In this document: in pieces, positions 40,315 to 48,214 of the stretch
How positions within the stretch are numbered: the first letter of the stretch is position 1
How the letters are laid out: the number at the start of each line of letters is the position of its first letter
Source of the DNA: Mycolicibacterium tusciae
GTDB taxonomy: Bacteria > Actinomycetota > Actinomycetes > Mycobacteriales > Mycobacteriaceae
DNA length: 64,000 nt
Assembly: GCF_002086795.1 (NCBI RefSeq)
Contig: NZ_MVIM01000003.1
Coordinates: 496,001 to 560,000, forward strand
Reading direction: 5' to 3'
Notes under the pieces: model-generated
The model's input: only the letters and a program-made list of their open reading frames with translations
What the model was told of the DNA's origin: nothing
Databases searched by the model: none
Made by a program: the position numbers and the translations under genes

Positions 40315-41823
40315 ATGTCGACCCTCGGTGACCTACTCGCCGAGCACACAATGCTGCCCGGCAACGCCGTCGACCATCTGCATGCGGTGGTGGGTGAGTG
40401 GCAGCTCCTGGCCGACCTCTCATTCGGTGACTTCCTGATGTGGGTGCGTCGCGATGAAGGTGCGCTGGTGTGCGTGGCGCAGGTCCGACCGAACACCGCG
40501 CCGACGGTGCTACTCGCCGACGCCGTCGGCACCCTGAACCAGGCACATGAGATGCCCGTCGTGGCCGATGCGTTCGACTCGGGTGCCATCGGCAGGCAAA
40601 ACCCGACGGGCTATAGGGATTTGCAGGAGGATCCCCCCAGCCTCAACGTGGAGGCTGTTCCGGTGCGCTACAACAACAATGTGGTCGCGGTGCTGACGCA
40701 TCAGACCGCACTGGCGGCGCGCAAAGCGAGTCCGCTGGAAAGCGCGTACCTCGACTGCGCCGACGACCTGCTGCTGATGTTGTCCGAAGGCACCTTCCCG
40801 AATGTCGGTGACGTCGCCATGTCGCGCTCGAGCCCACGTGTCGGAGACGGCTTCATCCGCCTCAACGGAACCGGCATCGTCACGTTCGCCAGCCCGAACG
40901 CAATCTCGGCTTACCACCGGATGGGCCTTGCGGCCGAGCTCGAGGGACACAACCTGGTCACCGTGACCCGGCCGCTGATCTCGGACCCATTCGAGGCCCA
41001 GGAGTTGGCCGACCACGTCCGTGACTCGCTGGCCGGCGGTTCGAGCATGCGGATGGAAGTCGACGCAGGCGGCGCCGCGGTGTTGCTGCGCACGCTGCCA
41101 CTTGTGGTGCACGGCAACGCTGTTGGAGCCGCCGTGCTGATCCGCGACGTGACCGAGGTCAAGCGCCGCGACCGCGCGCTGCTGTCCAAGGACGCGACGA
41201 TCCGCGAGATCCACCATCGGGTGAAGAACAATCTGCAGACGGTCGCCGCCCTGCTGCGACTGCAGGCGCGGCGCACCAACAACGCCGAGGGCCGCGAGGC
41301 GCTGATCGAGTCGGTGCGCCGGGTGTCCTCGATCGCGTTGGTGCACGACGCGCTGTCGATGTCGGTGGACGAAGAGGTGAACCTCGACGAGGTCATCGAC
41401 AGAATCCTGCCGATCATGAACGACGTTGCGGCTCCGGTGGATTCGGACAACCCGATCCGGATCAACCGGGTCGGCGAACTGGGTGTACTCGACGCCGACC
41501 GGGCCACGGCCTTGATCATGGTGATCACCGAACTGGTGCAGAACGCCATCGAGCACGCCTTCGACAGGTCCACTCAGCACGGGTGCGTGACGATCCGCGC
41601 CGAACGTTCGGCTCGTTGGCTCGACGTGGTGGTACATGACGACGGCCGCGGGCTGCCCGAAGGCTTCAGCCTGGAGAAGTCCGATCGGCTTGGACTGCAG
41701 ATCGTGCGGACGCTGGTGTCGGCGGAACTGGACGGTTCGCTCGGCATGCACGAGGTGGACTCCGGCGGTACGGATGTGGTGTTGCGGGTGCCGATCGGGC
41801 GCCGTGCCCGTCTGGCGCAGTAG
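40315..41823 (+). CDS. pdtaS: sensor histidine kinase PdtaS
   Basis: A 502-residue soluble kinase: GAF-like domain (about residues 1-150), PAS-like domain (about 165-280, ending in VLIRDVTEVKRRD), then the HisKA_2 domain with IREIHHRVKNNLQTVAALLRLQ (phospho-acceptor His near residue 302) and the HATPase with NAIEHAF and HDDGRGLPEGF. This is the PdtaS kinase (Rv3220c) that phosphorylates the antitermination regulator PdtaR encoded elsewhere (Rv1626 in M. tuberculosis). It responds to copper and nitric oxide in that species. The start follows the carrier gene by 32 nt. Confidence 0.95.
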   Translation: MSTLGDLLAEHTMLPGNAVDHLHAVVGEWQLLADLSFGDFLMWVRRDEGALVCVAQVRPNTAPTVLLADAVGTLNQAHEMPVVADAFDSGAIGRQNPTGYRDLQEDPPSLNVEAVPVRYNNNVVAVLTHQTALAARKASPLESAYLDCADDLLLMLSEGTFPNVGDVAMSRSSPRVGDGFIRLNGTGIVTFASPNAISAYHRMGLAAELEGHNLVTVTRPLISDPFEAQELADHVRDSLAGGSSMRMEVDAGGAAVLLRTLPLVVHGNAVGAAVLIRDVTEVKRRDRALLSKDATIREIHHRVKNNLQTVAALLRLQARRTNNAEGREALIESVRRVSSIALVHDALSMSVDEEVNLDEVIDRILPIMNDVAAPVDSDNPIRINRVGELGVLDADRATALIMVITELVQNAIEHAFDRSTQHGCVTIRAERSARWLDVVVHDDGRGLPEGFSLEKSDRLGLQIVRTLVSAELDGSLGMHEVDSGGTDVVLRVPIGRRARLAQ

Positions 41824-41886
41824 GTAACTTGTGTCGACCGATGAAAATTGACATCGACTGACGCCATTCCCGTGAATTTCATTACC

Positions 41887-41922
41887 AAAAAATTACGGCC
41901 CCGACTTTCGTCGGGGCCGTAA
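41887..41922 (-). terminator. intrinsic terminator of whiB1
   Basis: Perfect 13-bp stem TTACGGCCCCGAC (41893-41905), loop TTTC, GTCGGGGCCGTAA (41910-41922). On the reverse strand it is followed by six T (41892-41887), so it is a full terminator for whiB1; on the forward strand it may also stop the kinase gene message. Confidence 0.92.
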
Positions 41923-41948
41923 TACGTGTCTGATGCGGGATGGGAGCT

Positions 41949-42203
41949 TTAGACCCCGCTGCGGGCCTTGGTGCGGGCATTGCGCCGCTTCAGCGCGCGC
42001 CGCTCGTCCTCGCTCATGCCGCCCCACACGCCTGCGTCCTGTCCAGACTCCAACGCCCAGGTGAGGCAGTCTGTAGTCACCGGACAGCGGTTGCAGACAA
42101 GCTTCGCGTCAGCGATCTGAGCGAGGGCCGGGCCACTGTTTCCCACCGGGAAGAACAGTTCCGGATCTTCGTCGCGACAGACCGCCTTGTGGCGCCAATC
42201 CAT
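41949..42203 (-). CDS. whiB1: WhiB1 [4Fe-4S] transcription factor
   Basis: An 84-residue WhiB protein with the four cluster ligands Cys9, Cys37, Cys40 and Cys46, the GVWGG turn, and the basic C-terminal tail (KRRNARTKARSGV). The sequence is almost the same as M. tuberculosis WhiB1 (Rv3219), an essential nitric-oxide-sensing regulator that binds the primary sigma factor. A Shine-Dalgarno AGGAG lies about 8 nt before the ATG. The long upstream region (42204-42454) has a CRP-type site and a possible -35 TTGACA (rc of 42321-42326). Confidence 0.97.
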   Translation of the reverse strand: MDWRHKAVCRDEDPELFFPVGNSGPALAQIADAKLVCNRCPVTTDCLTWALESGQDAGVWGGMSEDERRALKRRNARTKARSGV

Positions 42204-42342
42204 AGCTATAACTCCTTATCGTGTGCGCAGCACAGCGCACTGACGTTTTCTCGGCTGTTAACGCATGCGCATGAAATGTTTCTGCACTGTTGCATCCGAG
42301 TTTTTCACAGGCTGAACAGATGTCAATACTGATGAGTTAACA

Positions 42343-42358
42343 AGTGGGCAACCTCACT
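42343..42358 (-). promoter_or_regulatory. CRP-type binding site upstream of whiB1
   Basis: On the reverse strand AGTGAGGTTGCCCACT (42358-42343) fits the CRP pattern GTG-N8-CAC, with the outer A/T also paired. In M. tuberculosis whiB1 is known to be controlled by the cAMP receptor protein Rv3676. The site is about 140 bp upstream of the ATG. Confidence 0.5.
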
Positions 42359-42454
42359 AGCAGGCCCGCATTTTCAAGCCCTCACTCGTTTGTACTACAC
42401 TCGTTCCACCTGCGCCCTGAATCGGTTGATCCGGCGGCGTTATCGCTGCTCAGG

Positions 42455-43405
42455 CTAGGTGTTCGCCGACGGCGCAACAACACCCAAGGCATTTGGCACC
42501 GACGTGAACGTCATCGTGTCGCGTAGCCCGAGGTAATCGCCGTCGATCTGGCAGGCGACCGGTGTGTCACTCGTCACTCTCAGCTGTGGTAGGTCGTCTT
42601 CCCGGATCAAGTGCGCTGCGTCTATGCGCGGGCGTCTCGCCAGCATCTTGCGCACCAGCTGCAGATTGGCCCAGACGTTCATGCTGGTGATCGCGAAGAC
42701 ACCCAGGCCGGTGTCGAACGAGGTCGTCGGGTTTGTCCACACGGGCCTCGTGTTGGCGTACGTCCAGGGGCTGGAGTTCGACACAAAGGCGAAATGAACG
42801 CCCTCCACGGGGTCGCGGCCGGGGATGTGCAACGTCAGCGAGGGGTCCTTGCGGGCGCTGGACAGCATTTCGCGGATCGCCACGCGGATGTAGCGCGAGG
42901 CCGTGACCTTGCGGCCCTTGGCGCGCTGCGCCTCGACGGCGGCCACGACATCACCATCCACACCCATGCCCGCGGTGAACACCGCCCAGCGCTCGCCGCA
43001 GTCCATCAGGCCGATGCGCCGCCAGGTCTTGCGACGGCGGTAGGCGGACAGCAGGTCGACGAGTTGATTCGTGGCCTCGATGGGGTCCGGGCTGATCCCG
43101 AGTGCACGTGCAAACACGTTCGCCGAGCCGCCCGGCACGACGCCCACGGCCGGCGCCCCCACACCCGGCCCGCCGACCTCGAGAATGCCGTTCACCACCT
43201 CGTTCACGGTGCCGTCGCCGCCGTGCACGATCAGCACCTCCACACCGTCGGCCGCGGCCTCGCGGCCGATCTCCACCGCGTGACCGCGGTGGTCGGTGTG
43301 GATGACGGTGAGCTTCACCCGGCTCTCGAGGGCGTGAGCGAGCAGATCACGCGTGGCCGGGGTCGTCGACGTCGCATTGGGGTTAACGATCAGCACGGCG
43401 CGCAC
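42455..43405 (-). CDS. diacylglycerol kinase-family lipid kinase
   Basis: A 316-residue protein of the DAGK catalytic family. It opens with AVLIVNPNATSTT (residues 3-15) and has the nucleotide motif HGGDGTVNEVVNG (about 60-72) and VVPGGSANVFARALG (about 88-102). It probably phosphorylates a lipid such as diacylglycerol or a sphingoid base; it resembles M. tuberculosis Rv3218. The C-terminal half carries the second beta-sandwich domain. It diverges from the membrane protein gene across 50 bp and lies upstream of whiB1 in the same direction. Confidence 0.92.
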   Translation of the reverse strand: MRAVLIVNPNATSTTPATRDLLAHALESRVKLTVIHTDHRGHAVEIGREAAADGVEVLIVHGGDGTVNEVVNGILEVGGPGVGAPAVGVVPGGSANVFARALGISPDPIEATNQLVDLLSAYRRRKTWRRIGLMDCGERWAVFTAGMGVDGDVVAAVEAQRAKGRKVTASRYIRVAIREMLSSARKDPSLTLHIPGRDPVEGVHFAFVSNSSPWTYANTRPVWTNPTTSFDTGLGVFAITSMNVWANLQLVRKMLARRPRIDAAHLIREDDLPQLRVTSDTPVACQIDGDYLGLRDTMTFTSVPNALGVVAPSANT

Positions 43406-43455
43406 AGAGGACGACCCTATCTAAAGGGGCAAGCCGAACCTCTACCCTCGAGGTC

Positions 43456-43896
43456 GTGACCGTTCCCTCCCCGGCATCCGTGCGTCAGGCAGCCATCGTG
43501 GTATCGCTGGAAGGCGTTGCCGGCGTGAGTGCGGCGGTCTGGTACCTGGTGAGCGGGCTGCTCGGCACCCGTGAGCCCGGAATGAACCTGTTCGGCACCG
43601 CGGGATGGTTCGTCGTCATGGGTTCGGCCGTCCTTGCTGCGGGATGGGCGCTGTGGACGGGCCGGCAGTGGGGACGCGGCCTGGCCGTGTTCGCCCAGCT
43701 GATCCTGCTGGGGGTGGCCTGGTACGTCGGCGTCGGATCGGGCCAGTGGGTGCCCGGCGTCGCGGTTGCGGTCATGGTGCTGGCCGTGCTGGCCCTGCTG
43801 TTCAGCCCGTCAGCCCTGCAGTGGGCGGCGGCTCAGGGCTCGCCGGCCGCCGACGACGCGGCGAGCGCCGACAAGTCCGGGCCCGAAACCCGGTAG
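43456..43896 (+). CDS. four-helix integral membrane protein (Rv3217c-like)
   Basis: A 146-residue protein with four hydrophobic segments (about residues 12-32, 41-61, 71-90 and 92-116) and a hydrophilic, acidic C-tail. Function is unknown; the family is limited to actinobacteria and has no metal or catalytic motif. TACCCT (43443-43448) ends 7 nt before the GTG, a leaderless-type start. Its last 64 nt overlap the end of the convergent acetyltransferase gene. Position matches M. tuberculosis Rv3217c. Confidence 0.85.
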   Translation: MTVPSPASVRQAAIVVSLEGVAGVSAAVWYLVSGLLGTREPGMNLFGTAGWFVVMGSAVLAAGWALWTGRQWGRGLAVFAQLILLGVAWYVGVGSGQWVPGVAVAVMVLAVLALLFSPSALQWAAAQGSPAADDAASADKSGPETR

Positions 43897-44330
43897 GTGA
43901 TCCACTCGTCCTGCGGCTTGCCGCCGACCGCGTCGTAGAGCGCGATCGCGTTGACGTTCCAGTCCAGCACAGCCCACTCCAGCCGGGCGCCGTCAATGTC
44001 GATGCATTGGCGCGCGAGTGCGGCGAGCAGTTTTCGCGCCAGTCCCAGCCTGCGAAAGTCGGGGCGCACGAACAGATCTTCGAGATAGATGCCGGCCACG
44101 CCCTCCCACGTCGAGAAGGTGCGGTACCAGATGGCGCACGCGGCGGCTTTGCCGTCGACCTCCGCGATGTGCGCCCACGCGGTCGGCACATCACCGAACA
44201 ACGCCGCCGTCAGCCGCTCCTCGGTGAGTGTGCACTGGTCCACGGAATGCTCGAACTCGGCGAGCTCATAGACCATGGCGGTCAGTTCCGGCTCGTCGCC
44301 CGGCCGGGCAAAACGGATCAGCTCGCTCAT
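43833..44330 (-). CDS. GNAT-family N-acetyltransferase (Rv3216-like)
   Basis: A 165-residue acetyltransferase. The acetyl-CoA-binding motif A is LEDLFVRPDFRRLGLARKLLAALARQ (about residues 84-109), with the Q/RxxGxG/A pattern as RRLGLA; motif B includes WNVNAIALYDAVGG, typical of diamine acetyltransferase-like members. It overlaps the end of entC by 4 nt (ATGA), so it is the last gene of the gpm2-entC-GNAT operon. The C-terminal residues overlap the end of the convergent membrane gene by 64 nt. Confidence 0.93.
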   Translation of the reverse strand: MSELIRFARPGDEPELTAMVYELAEFEHSVDQCTLTEERLTAALFGDVPTAWAHIAEVDGKAAACAIWYRTFSTWEGVAGIYLEDLFVRPDFRRLGLARKLLAALARQCIDIDGARLEWAVLDWNVNAIALYDAVGGKPQDEWITYRVSGPDLSALAASSAAGEP

Positions 44331-45424
44331 GGCTGCACTCCAAGGGCTGCGAATATCGTCTTGAATTTCGTTGTGGTTTCGTCGACTTCGTCGTCGGGCT
44401 CGGATTCGGCGACGATCCCGCCGCCGGCGTAGGCGTATGCGGTGCGACGGTCGGCGGACAGTTGTGCACAGCGGATCGACACCACCCAGCGGCCGTCGCC
44501 GCGCTGATCGCACCAGCCCACCGCGCCCGCATAGAACCCGCGATCACCCTCGAGTTCGTTGATCAGCTGTTCGGCCGCATCGGTGGGCACTCCGCCCACC
44601 GCCGGCGTTGGGTGTAGGGCGATCGCCAAATCCAGTGCTGTGGTGGCGTTTTCGCGCAGTCGCCCACTGATTGGGGTGTAGAGATGCCAGACGGCAGCGG
44701 TCTTGTTCAGTTTCGGTTCTGCCGGAATGTCCAATTCGGTGCACAGCGGCTCCAGTGCGGTGCGCACCGCGTCGACGACGAGCTGGTGCTCGTGCCGGTT
44801 CTTCGCCGAGGCCACCAGCGCCGCCCCGCTCGCCTCGTCGGCCTCGGGATCGGCCAGGCGTGGCGCCGATCCGGCGAACGGTGCGCACAGCATCCGGTCG
44901 CCCTTGCGTGCCACCAGCAGCTCCGGACTCGCACCGATGAGCGCACTGCCCGAGTACCCGCCGCCGGCCGCGGTCAGGTCCGCCAGAAACGCATTGGCCG
45001 CGGAGTCCTGAGCGACGATGCGATCCAGGATCGTGCGGGCATCCAACGGACCATCGGCGACCAGGCGCAGCGCGCGGGCCAGCACGACCTTGTGCAGGCC
45101 GCTGTCGGGATCGCGCAGGCGTTGCAGCGCTGACGCGATGCGGGAACGGTGTTCGTCCGGCTCCGGCAGCGTCTCGGCGATGTGCACAGACGGCAGCGTG
45201 CGCAACGGCCACTCCGGCAGCGCATCGAGGAACTGGACTCCCTGCGGCCGGATGAGCGCCGCCGGCTTCGACATGTCAAAGGGTAAGGCGCCCACAACGA
45301 TTGGCGCGCTGTGCGAGGCCAGCGCGGCCCGTGCCTCCGCGACTCTCGGGAATGCGGTGTGCACGCCGTCGGCGATGACGGCGCTGCCGCCCGAGGCGAG
45401 GACGAACGACGGTTCGCGGGTCAT
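44327..45424 (-). CDS. entC: isochorismate synthase
   Basis: A 365-residue chorismate-utilising enzyme, making isochorismate for menaquinone or siderophore synthesis. The conserved C-terminal half has KVVLARALRLV (about 119-129, with the catalytic Lys), HPTPAVGGVPTDAA (about 280-293), RGFYAGAVGWCD and GGGIVAESEPDDEVDETTTKF, which binds magnesium and chorismate. No salicylate synthase-type extra domain is seen. ATG 45424 overlaps the stop of the phosphatase gene (ATGA); an in-frame ATG at 45436 is the alternative. It corresponds to Rv3215. Confidence 0.92.
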   Translation of the reverse strand: MTREPSFVLASGGSAVIADGVHTAFPRVAEARAALASHSAPIVVGALPFDMSKPAALIRPQGVQFLDALPEWPLRTLPSVHIAETLPEPDEHRSRIASALQRLRDPDSGLHKVVLARALRLVADGPLDARTILDRIVAQDSAANAFLADLTAAGGGYSGSALIGASPELLVARKGDRMLCAPFAGSAPRLADPEADEASGAALVASAKNRHEHQLVVDAVRTALEPLCTELDIPAEPKLNKTAAVWHLYTPISGRLRENATTALDLAIALHPTPAVGGVPTDAAEQLINELEGDRGFYAGAVGWCDQRGDGRWVVSIRCAQLSADRRTAYAYAGGGIVAESEPDDEVDETTTKFKTIFAALGVQP

Positions 45425-46053
45425 GAGGGCAGGCATGGGTGGCGATGGCCCGTCAATCCCAGTGCGATGATCTGGCGCACACCGTGCTCGTATCCGCACA
45501 CCGCGATCGAGGCGGCCACCATCGCGAACCTGATGCCCTCGGAGATCTCGAGCTGCACCCAGCGCGTCAGCACCGCTCGGGAGAAATGGCCGTGGCCGAC
45601 GAAAAGGACGTCACGCGACTTCATCTGCTCCAGCGCGAACTCGATGGCGCGGTCGGCGCGATCGCTGACCTGCTGGGTGGATTCACCACCCGGGCATCCG
45701 TGCGTCCACACCAGCCAGTCGGGCACGGATTGTTGAATCTCCTTGGTGGTCAGGCCCTCGTAGTCGCCGTAATCCCATTCGGCGAGAACAGGGGAGACCT
45801 CGTCGACCGTCAGTCCGGCGAGCTCAGCGGTGACGAGTGCGCGTTGCCGCGGGCTGGACACCACCAGCGGGTTGTCCAGGCTCAGCACGTCCAGCGCGTC
45901 GGCGGCCAGCTTGGCCTGCACGCTGCCGGTTTCGGTGAGCTCGAGTTCAGTGCGGCCGGTGTGCCGACCCGAGAGTGACCATTCCGTCTCCCCATGACGA
46001 AGAAGTAGCAGGCGGTGCTGCTGACTTCCCCTAGCTTCGCTGTGGGCCGACAC
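45421..46053 (-). CDS. gpm2: histidine phosphatase (acid phosphatase type, Gpm2/Rv3214-like)
   Basis: A 210-residue protein of the phosphoglycerate mutase-like superfamily. The catalytic motif is LLRHGETEWSLSGRHTG (from about residue 19), the second His is in FVGHGHFSRAV (about 148-158), and Glu is in AEWDYGDYEG. M. tuberculosis Rv3214, first named gpm2, is an acid phosphatase, not a mutase. GTG 46053 gives the family length (about 205); the open frame further upstream is not supported. It is the first gene of the operon with entC and the acetyltransferase gene. Confidence 0.92.
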   Translation of the reverse strand: MSAHSEARGSQQHRLLLLRHGETEWSLSGRHTGRTELELTETGSVQAKLAADALDVLSLDNPLVVSSPRQRALVTAELAGLTVDEVSPVLAEWDYGDYEGLTTKEIQQSVPDWLVWTHGCPGGESTQQVSDRADRAIEFALEQMKSRDVLFVGHGHFSRAVLTRWVQLEISEGIRFAMVAASIAVCGYEHGVRQIIALGLTGHRHPCLPS

Positions 46054-46111
46054 TCTGGCGATTCTGCCCCACGTTGGGTCGTGGTGTTCGCGGGCGTGCC
46101 AGGATGAAAGG

Positions 46112-46906
46112 GTGACGCGGGTACTTGCGGTCGCCAATCAAAAGGGTGGGGTCGCCAAAACAACGACAGTGGCATCGCTGGGTGCGGCGATGGTGGAGAA
46201 GGGGCGACGGGTGCTGCTCGTCGACCTGGATCCCCAAGGGTGTTTGACGTTCTCGCTGGGCCAGGACCCAGACAAGTTGCCGATGTCGATCCACGAGGTG
46301 CTCCTCGGCGAGGTCGAGACGGAGGCGGCGCTCGTCGAGACGTCGGAGGGCATGACGCTGCTACCGGCCAACATCGACCTGGCCGGGGCCGAGGCGATGC
46401 TGTTGATGCGGGCCGGCCGCGAATACGCCCTCAAGCGGGCGTTGGCCAAGGTCAGTGACCAATTCGACGTCGTGATCATCGACTGCCCGCCGTCGTTGGG
46501 CGTGCTCACCCTCAACGGGCTGACGGCGGCCGACGACGTGATCGTGCCGCTGCAATGCGAAACTCTGGCACACCGCGGCGTCGGCCAGTTCCTTCGGACC
46601 ATCAACGACGTCCAGCAGATCACCAACAGCGACCTGCAACTGCTGGGTGCGCTGCCGACGCTGTACGACTCGCGCACGACCCACAGCCGCGACGTGCTCC
46701 TCGACGTCGCCGATCGATACGACCTGCCGGTGCTCGCGCCGCCGATACCTCGAACCGTGCGTTTCGCCGAGGCCACCGCGTCGGGAGCGTCGGTGCTCGC
46801 AGGTCGAAAGAACAAGGGTGCGGCCGCCTATCGCGGGTTGGCCAACGCGTTGCTCAAGCATTGGAAGCAAGGCAAGGCGTTGGCGACCTACACGCCCGAC
46901 GTCTAG
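46112..46906 (+). CDS. ParA/MinD-like ATPase (Rv3213c-like)
   Basis: A 264-residue deviant Walker ATPase. The P-loop is KGGVAKTTTVASLG (residues 11-24), the A' motif is DLDPQGCLTFSLG and Walker B is VVIIDCPPSLGVL (about residues 121-133). No ParB homologue lies beside it, so it is an orphan family member; it may position a protein or a DNA region. The C-terminus has basic residues (RGLANALLKHWKQGKAL). GTG 46112 diverges from the phosphatase gene. It corresponds to Rv3213c. Confidence 0.92.
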   Translation: MTRVLAVANQKGGVAKTTTVASLGAAMVEKGRRVLLVDLDPQGCLTFSLGQDPDKLPMSIHEVLLGEVETEAALVETSEGMTLLPANIDLAGAEAMLLMRAGREYALKRALAKVSDQFDVVIIDCPPSLGVLTLNGLTAADDVIVPLQCETLAHRGVGQFLRTINDVQQITNSDLQLLGALPTLYDSRTTHSRDVLLDVADRYDLPVLAPPIPRTVRFAEATASGASVLAGRKNKGAAAYRGLANALLKHWKQGKALATYTPDV

Positions 46907-46956
46907 CGATTTCGGCGCAGACAGTCGCACAGCGATCGTTTGCGCAGCCAAATCGC
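46906..46956. repeat. imperfect hairpin between convergent genes
   Basis: GCGATTTCGGCGCA (46906-46919) pairs loosely with TGCGCAGCCAAATCGC (46941-46956); seven outer pairs are perfect, the inner part has a bulge. It starts at the stop of the ParA-like gene and ends 2 nt before the end of the convergent gene. Its left arm resembles that of the family A copy at 3719 (CGATTTCGGCGC). Confidence 0.55.
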
Positions 46957-46958
46957 AA

Positions 46959-48173
46959 TCAGCCGAAGGCAACCAGTTCGCTGCCCCGCTGCTCAACGAC
47001 CGTCGACCCCGCCACCGCGGGAACGACGGGATCCGAACTCGGCGGGCGCGGCACCGGGATATGCCGGTCGCCCTTTCCGCTATTGGCGTCGAACACGTCG
47101 TAACCGCCGGTGACTGGAACGAGGAGCTTTCCCGCCATCACCGTCGCGGGTCCGAGCGGAACGTTGGCGCCCGCAGGCGAGACGGTGTACTTGTACTGAA
47201 GTCCCTTGGCGGAGAACACCATTACGCTGTCGCCGGTCCACCAGGTGAACAGGTCGCCCGCGCGGTTCATCGTCGCGTTCGGCGTCGCAGGCTTGGGCAG
47301 CGGCGTGCTCGCGATCGTGGCGCCGGTTTCGTCGACGATATTCACGACCGGCTTCGGCGTCGGCACGTACACCGCCGTTGTCGTGTCGGAGACAGCAACC
47401 ACTTGTGCATCGGAATCCACGCTCACCCCGGACTGGGTCACGTACTTCAGTTCGGGGGTGTCCTCGTCGTCGGCAGGCCGCAACAGGGTCAGGCGCAGAT
47501 CCTCCTGCTGGGGGCAGGACTCGAGCACCGAGACTGCCGTCGAACTGGCGGCCGCCGAGACCAGTCGGCACAGCGGCGACGCCGGGGTGCCGGGTTTGAT
47601 CTTCGCGTCCAGGGAGCCGTAGCTCAGCATCCTGACCATGTCCGAGCGCCACAGCTCCAGTCGGCTGTCCCCGGCCGACAGCACGGCGGTGCCATCCGAG
47701 GACAGGCGCACCTCGGGATCCGCGTAGGCGGTGCGGGTGGGACCGCGTTGGCCCGTCTTCGCGTCGATGGTGCTGACCTGGCCGCAGCCCCGGCTGTCCG
47801 GGTAAACCGCGACGGCGTACTGATATACCCAGCTGACCCCGCACAGCTCGAGGTTTGTCCGCGCATAGCTCCACACCGGGCTGCCGGAAGCCGGGTCGCG
47901 GCCCTGCACGGTGTGGCCGTCCCCCGTGACCACGCTGCCGGCGATCACCAGAGGTGCCGTGGTCGTGGGGCTGGGCGCGGTCCACAGCTGGCGCAGCGCC
48001 GACGGCACCACCTTGGCGGTGCCCAGGGTAGGAACCGGATCGGCCGCGGGGCGGCTGATCGTCGCCCTGGCATCGCTGACCCACCACACCACACCGGCGG
48101 TGACGGCGACGGCCACCGCGATCGCGACGGCCGCCACCACGTCGGCGCGCGTGCGGCGTTCAGGTTTGACCAT
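46959..48173 (-). CDS. membrane-anchored beta-propeller protein (Rv3212-like)
   Basis: A 404-residue protein with a cytosolic basic N-tail, one hydrophobic segment (about residues 11-32) and a large extracytoplasmic domain of repeated propeller-like blades (GSVVTGDGHTVQGRDPASGSPVWSYA; TIDAKTGQRGP). Cysteines are placed in pairs (LCGVSW, DSRGCGQ), probably as disulfides. This is the PQQ-like repeat type, conserved in mycobacteria as Rv3212. Function is unknown; it is a candidate extracytoplasmic binding or scaffold protein. It is upstream-linked to rhlE on the same strand, with 41 bp between them. Confidence 0.85.
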   Translation of the reverse strand: MVKPERRTRADVVAAVAIAVAVAVTAGVVWWVSDARATISRPAADPVPTLGTAKVVPSALRQLWTAPSPTTTAPLVIAGSVVTGDGHTVQGRDPASGSPVWSYARTNLELCGVSWVYQYAVAVYPDSRGCGQVSTIDAKTGQRGPTRTAYADPEVRLSSDGTAVLSAGDSRLELWRSDMVRMLSYGSLDAKIKPGTPASPLCRLVSAAASSTAVSVLESCPQQEDLRLTLLRPADDEDTPELKYVTQSGVSVDSDAQVVAVSDTTTAVYVPTPKPVVNIVDETGATIASTPLPKPATPNATMNRAGDLFTWWTGDSVMVFSAKGLQYKYTVSPAGANVPLGPATVMAGKLLVPVTGGYDVFDANSGKGDRHIPVPRPPSSDPVVPAVAGSTVVEQRGSELVAFG

Positions 48174-48214
48174 CGGGCGGTGGTGGAGTCTTTTCGACGT
48201 CTTCTCGAGGGCTG

